The notes under the pieces: generated by a model
Databases searched by the model: none
Told to the model about the DNA's origin: nothing
What the model saw: only the letters and a program-made list of their open reading frames with translations
Source: Gracilibacillus orientalis
GTDB taxonomy: Bacteria; Bacillota; Bacilli; Bacillales; Amphibacillaceae
Reading direction: 5' to 3'
Assembly: GCF_900114645.1 (NCBI RefSeq)
Contig: NZ_FOTR01000001.1
Span: 310,001-374,000 of the forward strand
Length of the DNA: 64,000 nt
Part shown: piece by piece, positions 56,687 through 64,000 of the stretch
How the letters are laid out: every line of letters starts with the position of its first letter
Position numbering within the stretch: the stretch's first letter is position 1
Program-made: the position numbers and the translations under genes

Positions 56687-56821
56687 ATCCTCTTATAGGA
56701 AAAGGATAACATAGGATTAAATATTCGCCAACACAAAAATTTATTGATTTATATGTTTAATAAATTCTCGATAAGGGTAGATATATAGTAGAGATAATAA
56801 AATGAAAGGATGTTGAAGTAA

Positions 56822-57265
56822 ATGGCCAAAGATCAAGAAAAATTACAAACTTTAATTAATGGATTAAATGAGGATTTAGCAAATGAATATGCAGCAACGA
56901 TCATGTATACGTACCATGCATCCGTTGTTTCTGGATTATATCGTTCCTTCTTGAAACCATTTTTCGAAGATGAAATAAATGATGAAATCGGTCACGCTTT
57001 ATACTTGTCCGATAAAATCAAAACACTAGGTGGTACACCTACTACAACACCAGCGAAAGTCGAACAGCTAACAGATGTCAAAGATTTGTTAGAAGCTACG
57101 TATCAAGCTGAAAAAGACACCATTGAACGCTATGAAACAAGAAAACAACAAGCAAGTGAGCTTGGCTTAACAGAACTTGTTGTTAAATTAGAAGATATTA
57201 TTTCAGATGAAACAAGTCACAAGGAAGAAACAGAACGACTTTTGTCAGACAAGAGCTTTCAATAA
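56822..57265 (+). CDS. Ferritin-like (bacterioferritin/DPS-type) protein
   Basis: A 147-residue four-helix bundle protein. The di-iron ligands of the ferritin-like superfamily can be read as NEDLANEYAATIMYTYHA (helix A), FEDEINDEIGHALYLSDK (helix B, ExxH), DTIERYETRKQQA (helix C) and DIISDETSHKEETERLL (helix D, ExxH). It may store iron or detoxify peroxide. RBS AAAGGATG precedes ATG 56822. It is monocistronic, with a terminator at 57296. No clear Fur or PerR box is found in front. Confidence 0.85.
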   Translation: MAKDQEKLQTLINGLNEDLANEYAATIMYTYHASVVSGLYRSFLKPFFEDEINDEIGHALYLSDKIKTLGGTPTTTPAKVEQLTDVKDLLEATYQAEKDTIERYETRKQQASELGLTELVVKLEDIISDETSHKEETERLLSDKSFQ

Positions 57266-57295
57266 CTCGTTAACCCCCCCTTTTTAATATAGAAG

Positions 57296-57330
57296 AAAAC
57301 AACTTCCATTGACTTGGAGGTTGTTTTTTA
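57296..57330 (+). terminator. Terminator of the ferritin-like gene
   Basis: AAAACAACTTCC and GGAGGTTGTTTT arms with an eight-base loop, followed by TTTA. About 30 bases beyond the stop. Confidence 0.8.
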
Positions 57331-57409
57331 TTAGTTTTATCTTATAATACATTCCGCGTTCTCACAAAAAGGAAAGTCTAGAAATCTATGATATAATAAA
57401 GTAAGACTT

Positions 57410-57536
57410 CCATCAGTGGGGGTTTTTGACTCCCACTGATGGTTAGCGAAACTTATCAGGTGTTAGCGTCCGTTATGCTTCTTTGATTAACTCGAACCTT
57501 AAGTAGGGATTTACGGACGATTAGCATCGTGATAAA
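57410..57536 (+). other. Structured leader or repeat upstream of the M20 gene
   Basis: CCATCAGTGGG (57410-57420) and CCCACTGATGG (57432-57442) make a perfect 11-bp hairpin. Ten bases on, TTATCA (57453) pairs with TGATAA (57530) and GTCCGT (57468) with ACGGAC (57513) to form a long second hairpin. TATAAT lies at 57392-57397, so a transcript would start directly before the first hairpin. No T run follows. A repeat element or a regulatory leader are both possible. Confidence 0.5.
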
Positions 57537-57562
57537 AAGAAAATCTTCGGTGGGGTGAGAAC

Positions 57563-58729
57563 ATGAAGGATACTTTATTTGCGGAAATAGATGCTTTATA
57601 TGATGAAATGGTGGAAATGCGCAGGTTTTTACACCAATATCCGGAGCTTTCCTTTCAGGAATATAAAACAGCAGCATTCATTCAAGAACAATATAAATTA
57701 CTAGATATTCCGTATCAAGCAAATGTTGGAGGAAACGGTATTGTAGCCACTTTAACAGGGGCTAAGCCTGGTAAAACCGTAGCATTACGTGCTGACTTTG
57801 ATGCACTACCAATTCAAGATGAAAAAGACCTGCCCTATAAATCAAAAAATGATGGAGTTATGCATGCTTGTGGGCACGATGGGCATACAACAACATTACT
57901 TGCCGTTGCCAAAGTCTTGAAAAAACATCAGGAAGATCTAGCCGGTACAGTTGTTTTTATCCATCAGCACGCAGAAGAGCTAGCCCCAGGTGGTGCCAAG
58001 CCAATGATTGAAGCGGGCGTATTAGAAAATGTCGATGTGATCTATGGAACACACCTATGGACCAGTACACCATACGGACTGGTTCAAACGTCAAAAGGTA
58101 ATTTCATGGCAGCAGCGGACCGTTTCACAGTTCATATAAAAGGAAAAGGTGGTCACGGTGCAATCCCGCATCAGACAAAAGATCCAATTGTGGTTGGTTC
58201 ACAATTAGTAACGAACCTGCAGCAAATCGTCAGCAGACGTATCGATCCTTTGGAAACCGCCGTCTTGTCAATCGGACAATTCCATGCAGGTAATGCGTAC
58301 AATGTTATTCCCGATATAGCGACAATTGATGGTACGGTACGCACGTTTAATCCGGAAGTTCAACATTTTATTGAAGAGGAAATCGAAAAAGTGATCAAAG
58401 GCACATGCATTGGGTATGACGTATCATATGATTTTAATTTTTCCTACGGATACCGACCAGTAGTCAATCATGCCGAGCATGCTGAAAAGGTATTAACTGC
58501 TGCCAAACAGGTGAAAGAAGTAGAGAAGGCTGAAATGATTGCACCGAGTATGACAGGCGAAGATTTTGCATACTATTTGGAAGAAAAACCTGGTGCCTAT
58601 TTCTTTACGGGTGCTCAAATTGAAAATGGCTTCGTGCCACACCATCACCCGATGTTTGATTTCGATGAACGTGCCATGAAAATAGCAGCTAAAACATTAA
58701 TAGCCGCTACGTTAAATGTAAATGGATAG
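57563..58729 (+). CDS. yhaA: M20-family amidohydrolase (YhaA-like)
   Basis: A 388-residue zinc-dependent M20/HipO-type enzyme. The metal motifs are PGKTVALRADFDALPIQD, MHACGHDGHTTTLLAVAKVL and FIHQHAEELAPGGAKPMIE, with Glu-Glu before the third ligand, and the last His is in VPHHHPMFDFDERAM. Relatives hydrolyse N-acyl or N-acetyl amino acids, including diaminopimelate forms. In B. subtilis yhaA is also next to the ecs genes. RBS GGTGGGGTGAG precedes ATG 57563. Terminator at 58783. Confidence 0.88.
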   Translation: MKDTLFAEIDALYDEMVEMRRFLHQYPELSFQEYKTAAFIQEQYKLLDIPYQANVGGNGIVATLTGAKPGKTVALRADFDALPIQDEKDLPYKSKNDGVMHACGHDGHTTTLLAVAKVLKKHQEDLAGTVVFIHQHAEELAPGGAKPMIEAGVLENVDVIYGTHLWTSTPYGLVQTSKGNFMAAADRFTVHIKGKGGHGAIPHQTKDPIVVGSQLVTNLQQIVSRRIDPLETAVLSIGQFHAGNAYNVIPDIATIDGTVRTFNPEVQHFIEEEIEKVIKGTCIGYDVSYDFNFSYGYRPVVNHAEHAEKVLTAAKQVKEVEKAEMIAPSMTGEDFAYYLEEKPGAYFFTGAQIENGFVPHHHPMFDFDERAMKIAAKTLIAATLNVNG

Positions 58730-58782
58730 ATTGTATAATAGGCTTTAGCAGTGGGGTGTTTTACGGAGATTACCACCGTGAT

Positions 58783-58814
58783 AAAGGCTAGCAGTGAAAT
58801 AATGCTAGCCTTTT
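58783..58814 (+). terminator. Terminator of the M20 gene
   Basis: AAAGGCTAGCA and TGCTAGCCTTTT, perfect arms with a nine-base loop. On the other strand it also serves the lipoprotein gene that ends at 58828. Just before it is CACCGTGATAAA (58774-58785), repeated at 62427-62438. Confidence 0.85.
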
Positions 58815-58827
58815 AACACGTGTTTCC

Positions 58828-60054
58828 TTAGTGAATACGCTCTGCTTGATATCCTTCTTCTTCAAGAATGGATCGAATATGAGGATCTTCCAACAAATGT
58901 AGACTACCTACCATAACAAAGTAAGTATCTGCTTCATCCTCTTCTAAAAAGCGGATAATTTGGTCAGCCATATTATGATTCCTGTCACCATTTATTGCTT
59001 GTAAAAAAGCTTCGTTTTCTTCCTTCTTTTCCGATGAACCAATTTCTTCTTCTGACAGCACTTCAAGCAATTTATCTTCATCACCTTGCTCATAAGTTTC
59101 AAACAATTCCTGCATTTGCTGCTCAAATGCCAGCACATTCATTAAGGAAGATTCTAACATGGACTCTTGATATTCCTCTGAAGTATCGGCAAAGATTTCT
59201 AGTTGCTCTTCTGCGGTTTCCAAATCAATAACTTCTTTGCCATCCTCCGATGCTTTATTAAGAAAATATTGATCTACCCCTGAAGTGTACCCTAACTGTT
59301 GTGTCATTAACTGTTGAACAGTATTTGCCAATAACCATGGTTTGTACATTTCGACCGCTTCTAGTGGAATGCCAAATTGACTAAGTGTATCTTCAAGTTC
59401 TGAAAAGACATCTTCCGAAATATGATCTTTTACCGTTGAACCATCTTGATAAGTGCCTAACTCCATATTTATTTGTTGCATTTCCGATTGATCAACATTC
59501 GTAATATCCACCTCAGGAACGACCACATCTGCTTTTAAATAGGCCTTTTCTATCTCTTCATGCAACGGATAAAAATCTTCCACCCCTGCATGTATCGTTC
59601 CTTGTAAATAAACTTCCGTATTTTCATCTTCTACTTTCCACAAAAATCCGCCTGGCCCATCTGATCTGCCCACAGATTGAATAACGTTAATCCCTTTTTC
59701 CGAGAGTTGATCCAATTGTTCCTGACTTTCCTCCAAAGGATTACCAACCACATTCACTGATTCTAACTGTTCCAATTCTTGCAATTCCGAAAAATCTTTC
59801 ACCTGATTATCTTGCAATGACACAGTTTCTAACGAAGAAAAATGTTGCAATCCTTCTAAATCAGAAATATTGTCATCAGCCAAATTCAATGCCGTAATTT
59901 CTTCTACTTCCTCTTCTGTGAAGGACTCGCCTAACTCTGATTCAATCGCAGCTTCCAAGTTGGCGTCTTCAAAGTTAATCGTTTCTTCTTGACTACAACT
60001 GATAAGCAACAGCGTAAAACTTAGTAAAGATGCTACCTTTATCATGTATTGCAA
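58828..60054 (-). CDS. LRR-TraB/GumN fusion lipoprotein
   Basis: A 408-residue lipoprotein. The signal SLLSFTLLLISCSQE has the lipobox Cys near residue 21. Residues about 45-115 are leucine-rich repeats of internalin type (ITALNLADDNISDLEGLQHF, LETVSLQDNQVKDFSELQEL). From 135 it is a TraB/GumN domain: FLWKVEDENTEVYLQGTIHA, then DTYFVMVGSLHLLEDP near the end, the GTIH and GSLH motifs that are thought to be catalytic. TTG 60054 follows AAAGGTGA. It lies where ecsC stands in B. subtilis. It may act at the cell surface as a protease-like factor. Confidence 0.85.
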   Translation of the reverse strand: MQYMIKVASLLSFTLLLISCSQEETINFEDANLEAAIESELGESFTEEEVEEITALNLADDNISDLEGLQHFSSLETVSLQDNQVKDFSELQELEQLESVNVVGNPLEESQEQLDQLSEKGINVIQSVGRSDGPGGFLWKVEDENTEVYLQGTIHAGVEDFYPLHEEIEKAYLKADVVVPEVDITNVDQSEMQQINMELGTYQDGSTVKDHISEDVFSELEDTLSQFGIPLEAVEMYKPWLLANTVQQLMTQQLGYTSGVDQYFLNKASEDGKEVIDLETAEEQLEIFADTSEEYQESMLESSLMNVLAFEQQMQELFETYEQGDEDKLLEVLSEEEIGSSEKKEENEAFLQAINGDRNHNMADQIIRFLEEDEADTYFVMVGSLHLLEDPHIRSILEEEGYQAERIH

Positions 60055-60232
60055 ATGAAATCTCACCTTTCTCTTCTACAATATTGGAGTATGTATGCAA
60101 AACATAACAAATCTTGTTCACTACATACACCTGGATAGTCTTATTTTAATACACGTAGTATAAATGACATTACATTAATTTTCTACTAATAAATGGGTAT
60201 TGTTTATTTTTTGGAGCTATTTCAAAAAATGA

Positions 60233-60263
60233 GAGCATCAAGTTGTAATTTGATGCTCTTTTT
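60233..60263 (-). terminator. Terminator after ecsB
   Basis: GAGCATCAA and TTGATGCTC, perfect 9-bp arms with T-rich sequence on both sides (TTTTT plus strand, TTTTTTG minus strand). Confidence 0.8.
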
Positions 60264-60309
60264 CTATAACTATATTCCATTCATGTATTCAAACATGTAA
60301 AAAGATATT

Positions 60310-61521
60310 TCACTGGTATATCTTTTTATTTAAATAGTTCGGAATCACTATAACAATAAATAATAAAGCAGCGATTGCCATTATAAGCCCCATTAACCAT
60401 TCCCCTATCACAAAAAGGAATAGCACAAGTAATACACCTACGAACATAATTAACTGCTGCATCCATTTAATAAAAGCCTGCTCTCGTACTTGATTTGCAA
60501 TCGGATAAAGGTCTAACCATACTAAGGTTGCATGGTGTTTCCATAACGGAATCACTTGCAAAAAGATCATATACATAAATAACAGGGCAAAAATAAGCTT
60601 TAGCCATGGATTGGGAACGAAATAAATCAATAACCCACCAATGATAAGCAACCTGACATATATACCTAAATATTCTCCGCTTCTAACTGTTGTTAAACGA
60701 TACATATAAGGATAGGTCTGCTTCTGTTGAAAAGGGATTGATCCAGTTAACAAGCGTGCCAGCCAGTGACGCTTTTTTATCTGTGTTTCCATATGTGGTA
60801 CATCTGTGAACATATTGGCTAAACGGTAAAAGGATCGCATTCGCAAATAATCACTTTCAATTAACAAATCCCAATTTAACGCCTTATGTTTTCTTGCTGT
60901 CTGATAATTAGTGGCAAAAAGAACAATGAGTAAAACAGTAATCACCGCTAAAAAGATCAGCTCCTGAACAAGAAAAAAATAAACCAATGTCACAATTAAG
61001 GAAAAACGGACCATTTTATCCATTACTCTGATATTTTTATCCCTAACACGTAACATCCACCAATTCGCAACTAAACTCCATCCTTTAATAATGAACAATA
61101 CGACAAATAATAAGCCATAAGTTGAATTCCCAGGAAAAACGGCCATATACAACGGTGCAACGGCAGCCATTGCTAATACAAATAAGTAAAGTTGGGTTAC
61201 AAAACTGTAGAATAAAGCTCGAACAAAATATCCGGAAAGTTGAGGCTCAGCCGGAATCAGAAATACAATATCCGCCCTCTTTAACAAAGTTTGAATCGGG
61301 CTGTGTGCGGTTACCACACCTAATACGATCGCGATCACCCAGGCTGACGGAAAATAGTCAGGAATATCCTCTAAAAACTGCTGATAATAAACAGACATTG
61401 CTGAGACAATAAACATCATAGCAATCACGATATGCCCTGTTATAATATAGCGTAAATAACGACTTAGTTCTTTCATATGTGCAGCTAAACGTTCAACAAA
61501 CAAGCGATGCGCATTAAGCAT
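60310..61521 (-). CDS. ecsB: ABC transporter permease EcsB
   Basis: A 403-residue polytopic membrane protein. About ten membrane segments in pairs are seen (YIITGHIVIAMMFIVSAM, YLFVLAMAAVAPLYMAVF, LIVTLVYFFLVQELIFLAVI, LKLIFALLFMYMIFL, FVGVLLVLFLFVIGEWLM). EcsB is the permease paired with EcsA; loss in B. subtilis affects protein secretion, competence and sporulation through intramembrane protease RasP, and in Staphylococcus the system exports linear peptides. The start overlaps ecsA by eight bases. ecsC is absent. Confidence 0.92.
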   Translation of the reverse strand: MLNAHRLFVERLAAHMKELSRYLRYIITGHIVIAMMFIVSAMSVYYQQFLEDIPDYFPSAWVIAIVLGVVTAHSPIQTLLKRADIVFLIPAEPQLSGYFVRALFYSFVTQLYLFVLAMAAVAPLYMAVFPGNSTYGLLFVVLFIIKGWSLVANWWMLRVRDKNIRVMDKMVRFSLIVTLVYFFLVQELIFLAVITVLLIVLFATNYQTARKHKALNWDLLIESDYLRMRSFYRLANMFTDVPHMETQIKKRHWLARLLTGSIPFQQKQTYPYMYRLTTVRSGEYLGIYVRLLIIGGLLIYFVPNPWLKLIFALLFMYMIFLQVIPLWKHHATLVWLDLYPIANQVREQAFIKWMQQLIMFVGVLLVLFLFVIGEWLMGLIMAIAALLFIVIVIPNYLNKKIYQ

Positions 61522-62263
61522 ATTGATCGGCTTCTTTCGTTAATTGGATATAAAGATCATCTAATGTTGCTTGTGGCCGGTCAAAAGCTGCTCTTAATTC
61601 TTCCAATGAACCTTTTGCACGAATTAAGCCATCATGCAGAATAACAAAGCGATCACAATAACGCTCTGCCGTTGCTAAAATATGTGTCGACATTAATACA
61701 CCCGCACCTTGGTCTTTCATTTGATTCATCCATTGCAGATAAGATTGAATACCAAGTGGATCTAATCCGACAAAAGGCTCGTCCACAATATATAAATCAG
61801 GCTCCACCAGAAACGAACACATGATCATCACCTTTTGTCTCATCCCTTTGGAAAAATGGATTGGAAACCATTTTAATTTCTTGTCCAATCGAAATTCTTT
61901 TAACAAAGGGGTAACACGTGCCTGATACACTTCTTCCGGTAATTCGTAAGCCATAGCGGTTAACCGTAAATGCTCTTCTAATGTTAATTCATCATATAAA
62001 ACAGGCATTTCCGGAATATAAGAAAAATGTTGCCTGTAACTTTCAGGTGCTTCCTGGAACGTCTTCCCTTTGATTGAGACAGTTCCTTTTTTGGCTTGCA
62101 TTAATCCGATCACGTGTTTAATCGTCGTACTTTTTCCCGCACCGTTTAAACCGATTAATCCCACTATTTCATTCGGCTTCACATCAAATGAAATACCATG
62201 CAGTACATTTTTATGTGTATAACCACCTTCGAGATCTTTAATATGTAATAAAGGTTCCATCAT
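61514..62263 (-). CDS. ecsA: ABC transporter ATP-binding protein EcsA
   Basis: A 249-residue ABC ATPase: Walker A GLIGLNGAGKSTTIKHVIGL, signature HFSKGMRQKVMIMCSFLVE, Walker B LYIVDEPFVGLDPLGIQSYL and the switch His in GAGVLMSTHILATAERYC. It partners EcsB. ATG start at about 62263; the divergent hit gene starts at 62700, with a 436-base region between that holds a structured RNA-like segment. Confidence 0.95.
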   Translation of the reverse strand: MMEPLLHIKDLEGGYTHKNVLHGISFDVKPNEIVGLIGLNGAGKSTTIKHVIGLMQAKKGTVSIKGKTFQEAPESYRQHFSYIPEMPVLYDELTLEEHLRLTAMAYELPEEVYQARVTPLLKEFRLDKKLKWFPIHFSKGMRQKVMIMCSFLVEPDLYIVDEPFVGLDPLGIQSYLQWMNQMKDQGAGVLMSTHILATAERYCDRFVILHDGLIRAKGSLEELRAAFDRPQATLDDLYIQLTKEADQYA

Positions 62264-62367
62264 TTACCACCCCTTCTATTTATCATTTCATTATACGTAT
62301 TACCATGTCCTATTCATTATACCAAATTTTATTTGCATAAAGAAAAAATTATGGCGCAAACTATTTG

Positions 62368-62580
62368 ATGAAGGGGTAAAGTAAAGTGTTATATCGATCC
62401 TTTCATCTAGTGATAAAGCAATGAGGCACCGTGATAAATATTGCTTTCTAACTTGAAATCACTTTCTTTATCCAATATAATCTTCCCCGGTTTGAGGATA
62501 AAGTAAAAATCTTCTCCCCTTCATGCAGGATGTGTTACGAAACGCGATATATCGTTTTGTAGCACTCCTGCTATTTTTTT
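62368..62580 (+). ncRNA. Candidate multibranched structured RNA ending in a terminator
   Basis: On the plus strand four helices nest without conflict: P1 ATGAAGGGG 62368-62376 with CCCCTTCAT 62516-62524; P2 AAAGTG 62383 with CACTTT 62460; P3 AAAGCAAT 62415 with ATTGCTTT 62440; P4 CTTTATCC 62466 with GGATAAAG 62496. P2 and P4 are adjacent, and P1 is directly followed by a long hairpin, GCAGGA...TCCTGC (62525-62571), and TTTTTTT. It could be a small RNA, a leader of hit or a repeat element. The 436 bases between ecsA and hit contain no gene. Confidence 0.5.
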
Positions 62581-62592
62581 ACCTCTTAGCGT

Positions 62593-62621
62593 TTTAAAGA
62601 AGAATAAAAATAATGTATAAT
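62593..62621 (+). promoter_or_regulatory. Possible promoter of hit
   Basis: TATAAT (62616-62621) with TTTAAA (62593-62598) at 17 bases, about 80 bases before hit and downstream of the 62525-62580 terminator. The -35 is weak. Confidence 0.4.
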
Positions 62622-62699
62622 AGAAGAAATGGAAAATAGCATACCTCATGACCTGAAATTATTGCATAATAAGACTTTTAAATAGAAGGAGCGAACGAT

Positions 62700-63119
62700 A
62701 TGGAAACACATGAAGATTGTATTTTTTGCAAAATTGTAGCAGGTGACATCCCGTCTGCAAAGGTTTATGAAGACGAAGATGTTTACGCATTTCTTGACAT
62801 TAGTCAAGTGACAAAGGGTCATACCTTAGTCATACCTAAAAATCATACCAAAAACATATATGAAACTGATGATGCACTTGCTGCCAAACTGTTTGCACGT
62901 GTACCGAAAATTGCAAATGCGCTAAAAGAATCATTTCAACCAACTGGAATCAATATACTTAATAATAACGAGGAAGCTGCCGGGCAATCTGTATTCCATT
63001 TACATATTCATCTAATCCCTCGTTATGATGAAACAGACGGTTTCAAGCCTAATTGGATCACACATGAAGATAAATATGATTTAGCTGATATGTCCTCTAC
63101 AATATCAACAAACCTTTAA
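62700..63119 (+). CDS. hit: HIT family protein Hit
   Basis: A 139-residue histidine-triad nucleotide-binding protein. It starts with the zinc-type CIFCKIVAGDIPSAKVYEDE and has the triad SVFHLHIHLIPRY near residue 98 (H-x-H-x-H), plus the DISQVTKGHTLVIPKNH segment. It hydrolyses AMP conjugates. The position next to ecsA in divergent direction and in front of yhaH is the same as in B. subtilis. RBS AGAAGGAGCG precedes ATG 62700. Confidence 0.95.
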   Translation: METHEDCIFCKIVAGDIPSAKVYEDEDVYAFLDISQVTKGHTLVIPKNHTKNIYETDDALAAKLFARVPKIANALKESFQPTGINILNNNEEAAGQSVFHLHIHLIPRYDETDGFKPNWITHEDKYDLADMSSTISTNL

Positions 63120-63189
63120 CTTTTTTAAAAATTATGGTTTGATTATCATTGAAAAAGAGAATGTTATAAATATGAAAGGAGTGTTCGGA

Positions 63190-63558
63190 ATGATTAACAG
63201 CAAGTCATTATTAATCGGCTTTTTAGCTGGAGGATTAGTAAGTGCTGCTGCTACACTTTTAAGTACACCTAAAGCAGGAAAAGAATTACGAACTGATGTT
63301 AAAGGAAAGAGCGATGAAGCTATTCGCTATATTAACCATTTAAGAACTGAAGGTGTCGACCTAAAAGAACAAATTACGAAAACATCAAAAGAAGGTGCAG
63401 CTTTAGTTAAGGACCTTTCCGAAGATGTGAAAGAATCCATTGAATCTTGGAAGAAAACGGTCGAACCGCATCAAAAAAATATTCAAAAATATTTAACTCA
63501 AATTGAAGAAAGTTTAAAAGAACTGGAAGACAAAACAAACACCCAGTCAGGAAACTAA
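63190..63558 (+). CDS. yhaH: YtxH-domain protein YhaH
   Basis: A 122-residue protein beginning MINSKSLLIGFLAGGLVSAA with a membrane-associated Gly-rich helix and the TPKAGKELRTDVKGKSDEAI motif of the YtxH family, followed by long amphipathic helices (LVKDLSEDVKESIESWKKTV). ATG 63190 lies seven bases after AAAGGAG; longer starts have no site. It corresponds to YhaH, which follows hit in B. subtilis; the family is often stress-induced. Terminator at 63564. Confidence 0.88.
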   Translation: MINSKSLLIGFLAGGLVSAAATLLSTPKAGKELRTDVKGKSDEAIRYINHLRTEGVDLKEQITKTSKEGAALVKDLSEDVKESIESWKKTVEPHQKNIQKYLTQIEESLKELEDKTNTQSGN

Positions 63559-63563
63559 CAAGG

Positions 63564-63592
63564 AAGAGTTGGCTCAGTGCCAACTCTTTTTT
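63564..63592 (+). terminator. Terminator after yhaH
   Basis: AAGAGTTGGC and GCCAACTCTT, perfect 10-bp arms with a five-base loop and TTTTTT. Confidence 0.9.
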
Positions 63593-63644
63593 ACGTCCAT
63601 ACCATAATATATAAGCGGCCGTCAAAAAAATTACATAAAACCTA

Positions 63645-63673
63645 TTGATTTTTCATACGAAACATACTATAGT
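63645..63673 (+). promoter_or_regulatory. Promoter of the DUF3267 gene
   Basis: TTGATT (63645-63650) and TATAGT (63668-63673) are 17 bases apart, about 50 bases before the GTG start. An ATACTA...TAGTAT inverted repeat overlaps the -10 box and may be an operator. Confidence 0.5.
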
Positions 63674-63722
63674 CATGTAGTATTAATTAAACAAATCGAC
63701 TATAGAAAAAGAGGTGATCCTA

Positions 63723-64000
63723 GTGAATTGTTGGGATTCCATCAATGTAACAAAGCAACTCGGATTTTATCGAAGCCTGATTTTATCTTCATTATTTGGA
63801 CTATTATCATTTATCTTTTTGTATTTACCATTTACATTGATTCATAAAGATATCATAGTAAAGGACCATGGGCTAATCCCTGTGATACTAGGAGTAGCAA
63901 TATTACCATTGTTGCACAAGGCATTACGAATTTTGCCTTTAAAAGTCACCAATAAACACTTACGAATAAAATGGACTTTAGAGAAGAAATTCATCCCTAA
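63723..64000 (+). CDS. DUF3267-family membrane protein (partial, continues right)
   Basis: From GTG 63723, after AAAGAGGTGATCCTA, an open frame runs to the window end. It begins MNCWDSINVTKQLGFYRSLI and has membrane segments SSLFGLLSFIFLYLPFTLI and LIPVILGVAILPLLHKALRI; the PLLHKALRILPLK segment corresponds to the His-containing helix of DUF3267 (zinc-protease-like) proteins. A similar gene is found near yhaH in Bacillus relatives. 92 codons are visible; the C-terminal half lies outside. Confidence 0.75.
   Translation, partial: MNCWDSINVTKQLGFYRSLILSSLFGLLSFIFLYLPFTLIHKDIIVKDHGLIPVILGVAILPLLHKALRILPLKVTNKHLRIKWTLEKKFIP

Noticed and set aside
1-64000. tRNA or rRNA genes
   Set aside because: No cloverleaf with a GGTTCGAATCC-type arm and no rRNA sequence was recognised on either strand.

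Overview
The window is low-GC Firmicute DNA from the family Bacillaceae, probably the salt-tolerant Oceanobacillus/Gracilibacillus/Virgibacillus group. The evidence is AAGGAGG-type ribosome binding sites, many TTG and GTG starts, Bacillus-like gene blocks (pbpF-hemEHY-hmoB, yhfH-lplJ, tenI-thiO-thiS-thiG-thiF, yhaA-ecsB-ecsA-hit-yhaH) and short GC-rich intergenic repeats of the kind common in that group. I do not claim a species.

Positions 1 to about 35,287 are the right-hand part of a temperate siphovirus prophage. Late genes run leftward (minus strand): HNH nuclease, TerS, TerL, a small membrane protein, portal, ClpP-like protease, HK97-type capsid, connectors, major tail protein, tail chaperones with a programmed -1 frameshift, tape measure, Dit and a 1402-residue tail-tip/fibre protein with an S74 chaperone tail. 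Holin and lysin genes are not seen and presumably lie left of the window. Before the late genes are a lipoprotein and a membrane protein set off by terminators (moron-like), then a RinA/ArpU-type activator, two DNA methyltransferases, SSB, a DnaD-like replisome organizer, an antirepressor and many small early genes. The lysogeny switch at 32.6-34.1 kb has a DUF739/Cro-like gene facing a short CI-like repressor and an ImmA-like protein, with at least four GTTCAA/TTGAAC operators. A tyrosine integrase ends at 35,254.

Immediately beyond the integrase is the N-terminal half of comK, cut off at the prophage edge, so the phage appears to sit inside the competence master regulator gene. At the other end (254-409, minus) is a 51-codon gene for a clear Sda-like protein, the inhibitor of sporulation kinases. 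The prophage therefore touches two developmental decisions of its host, competence and sporulation. This is the most notable result.

From 35.3 kb rightward is host chromosome: DUF3939, two methyltransferases, a pentapeptide repeat protein, an AraC/GyrI regulator, an M48 protease, lipoate ligase lplJ with yhfH, hemY-hemH-hemE with a PerR-like box, pbpF, the heme monooxygenase hmoB, a thioredoxin/BdbC pair, a TPP-riboswitch thiazole operon, a ferritin-like protein, an M20 amidohydrolase, an LRR-TraB lipoprotein, ecsAB, hit, yhaH and the start of a DUF3267 gene. Its intergenic regions hold several structured repeats: a 5-copy 51-bp tandem repeat, a head-to-head pair of GC-rich elements with covarying end stems, a 204-bp TIR element that seems to supply the -35 box of the thiamine operon promoter, and an unassigned multibranched RNA-like structure ending in a terminator between ecsA and hit.
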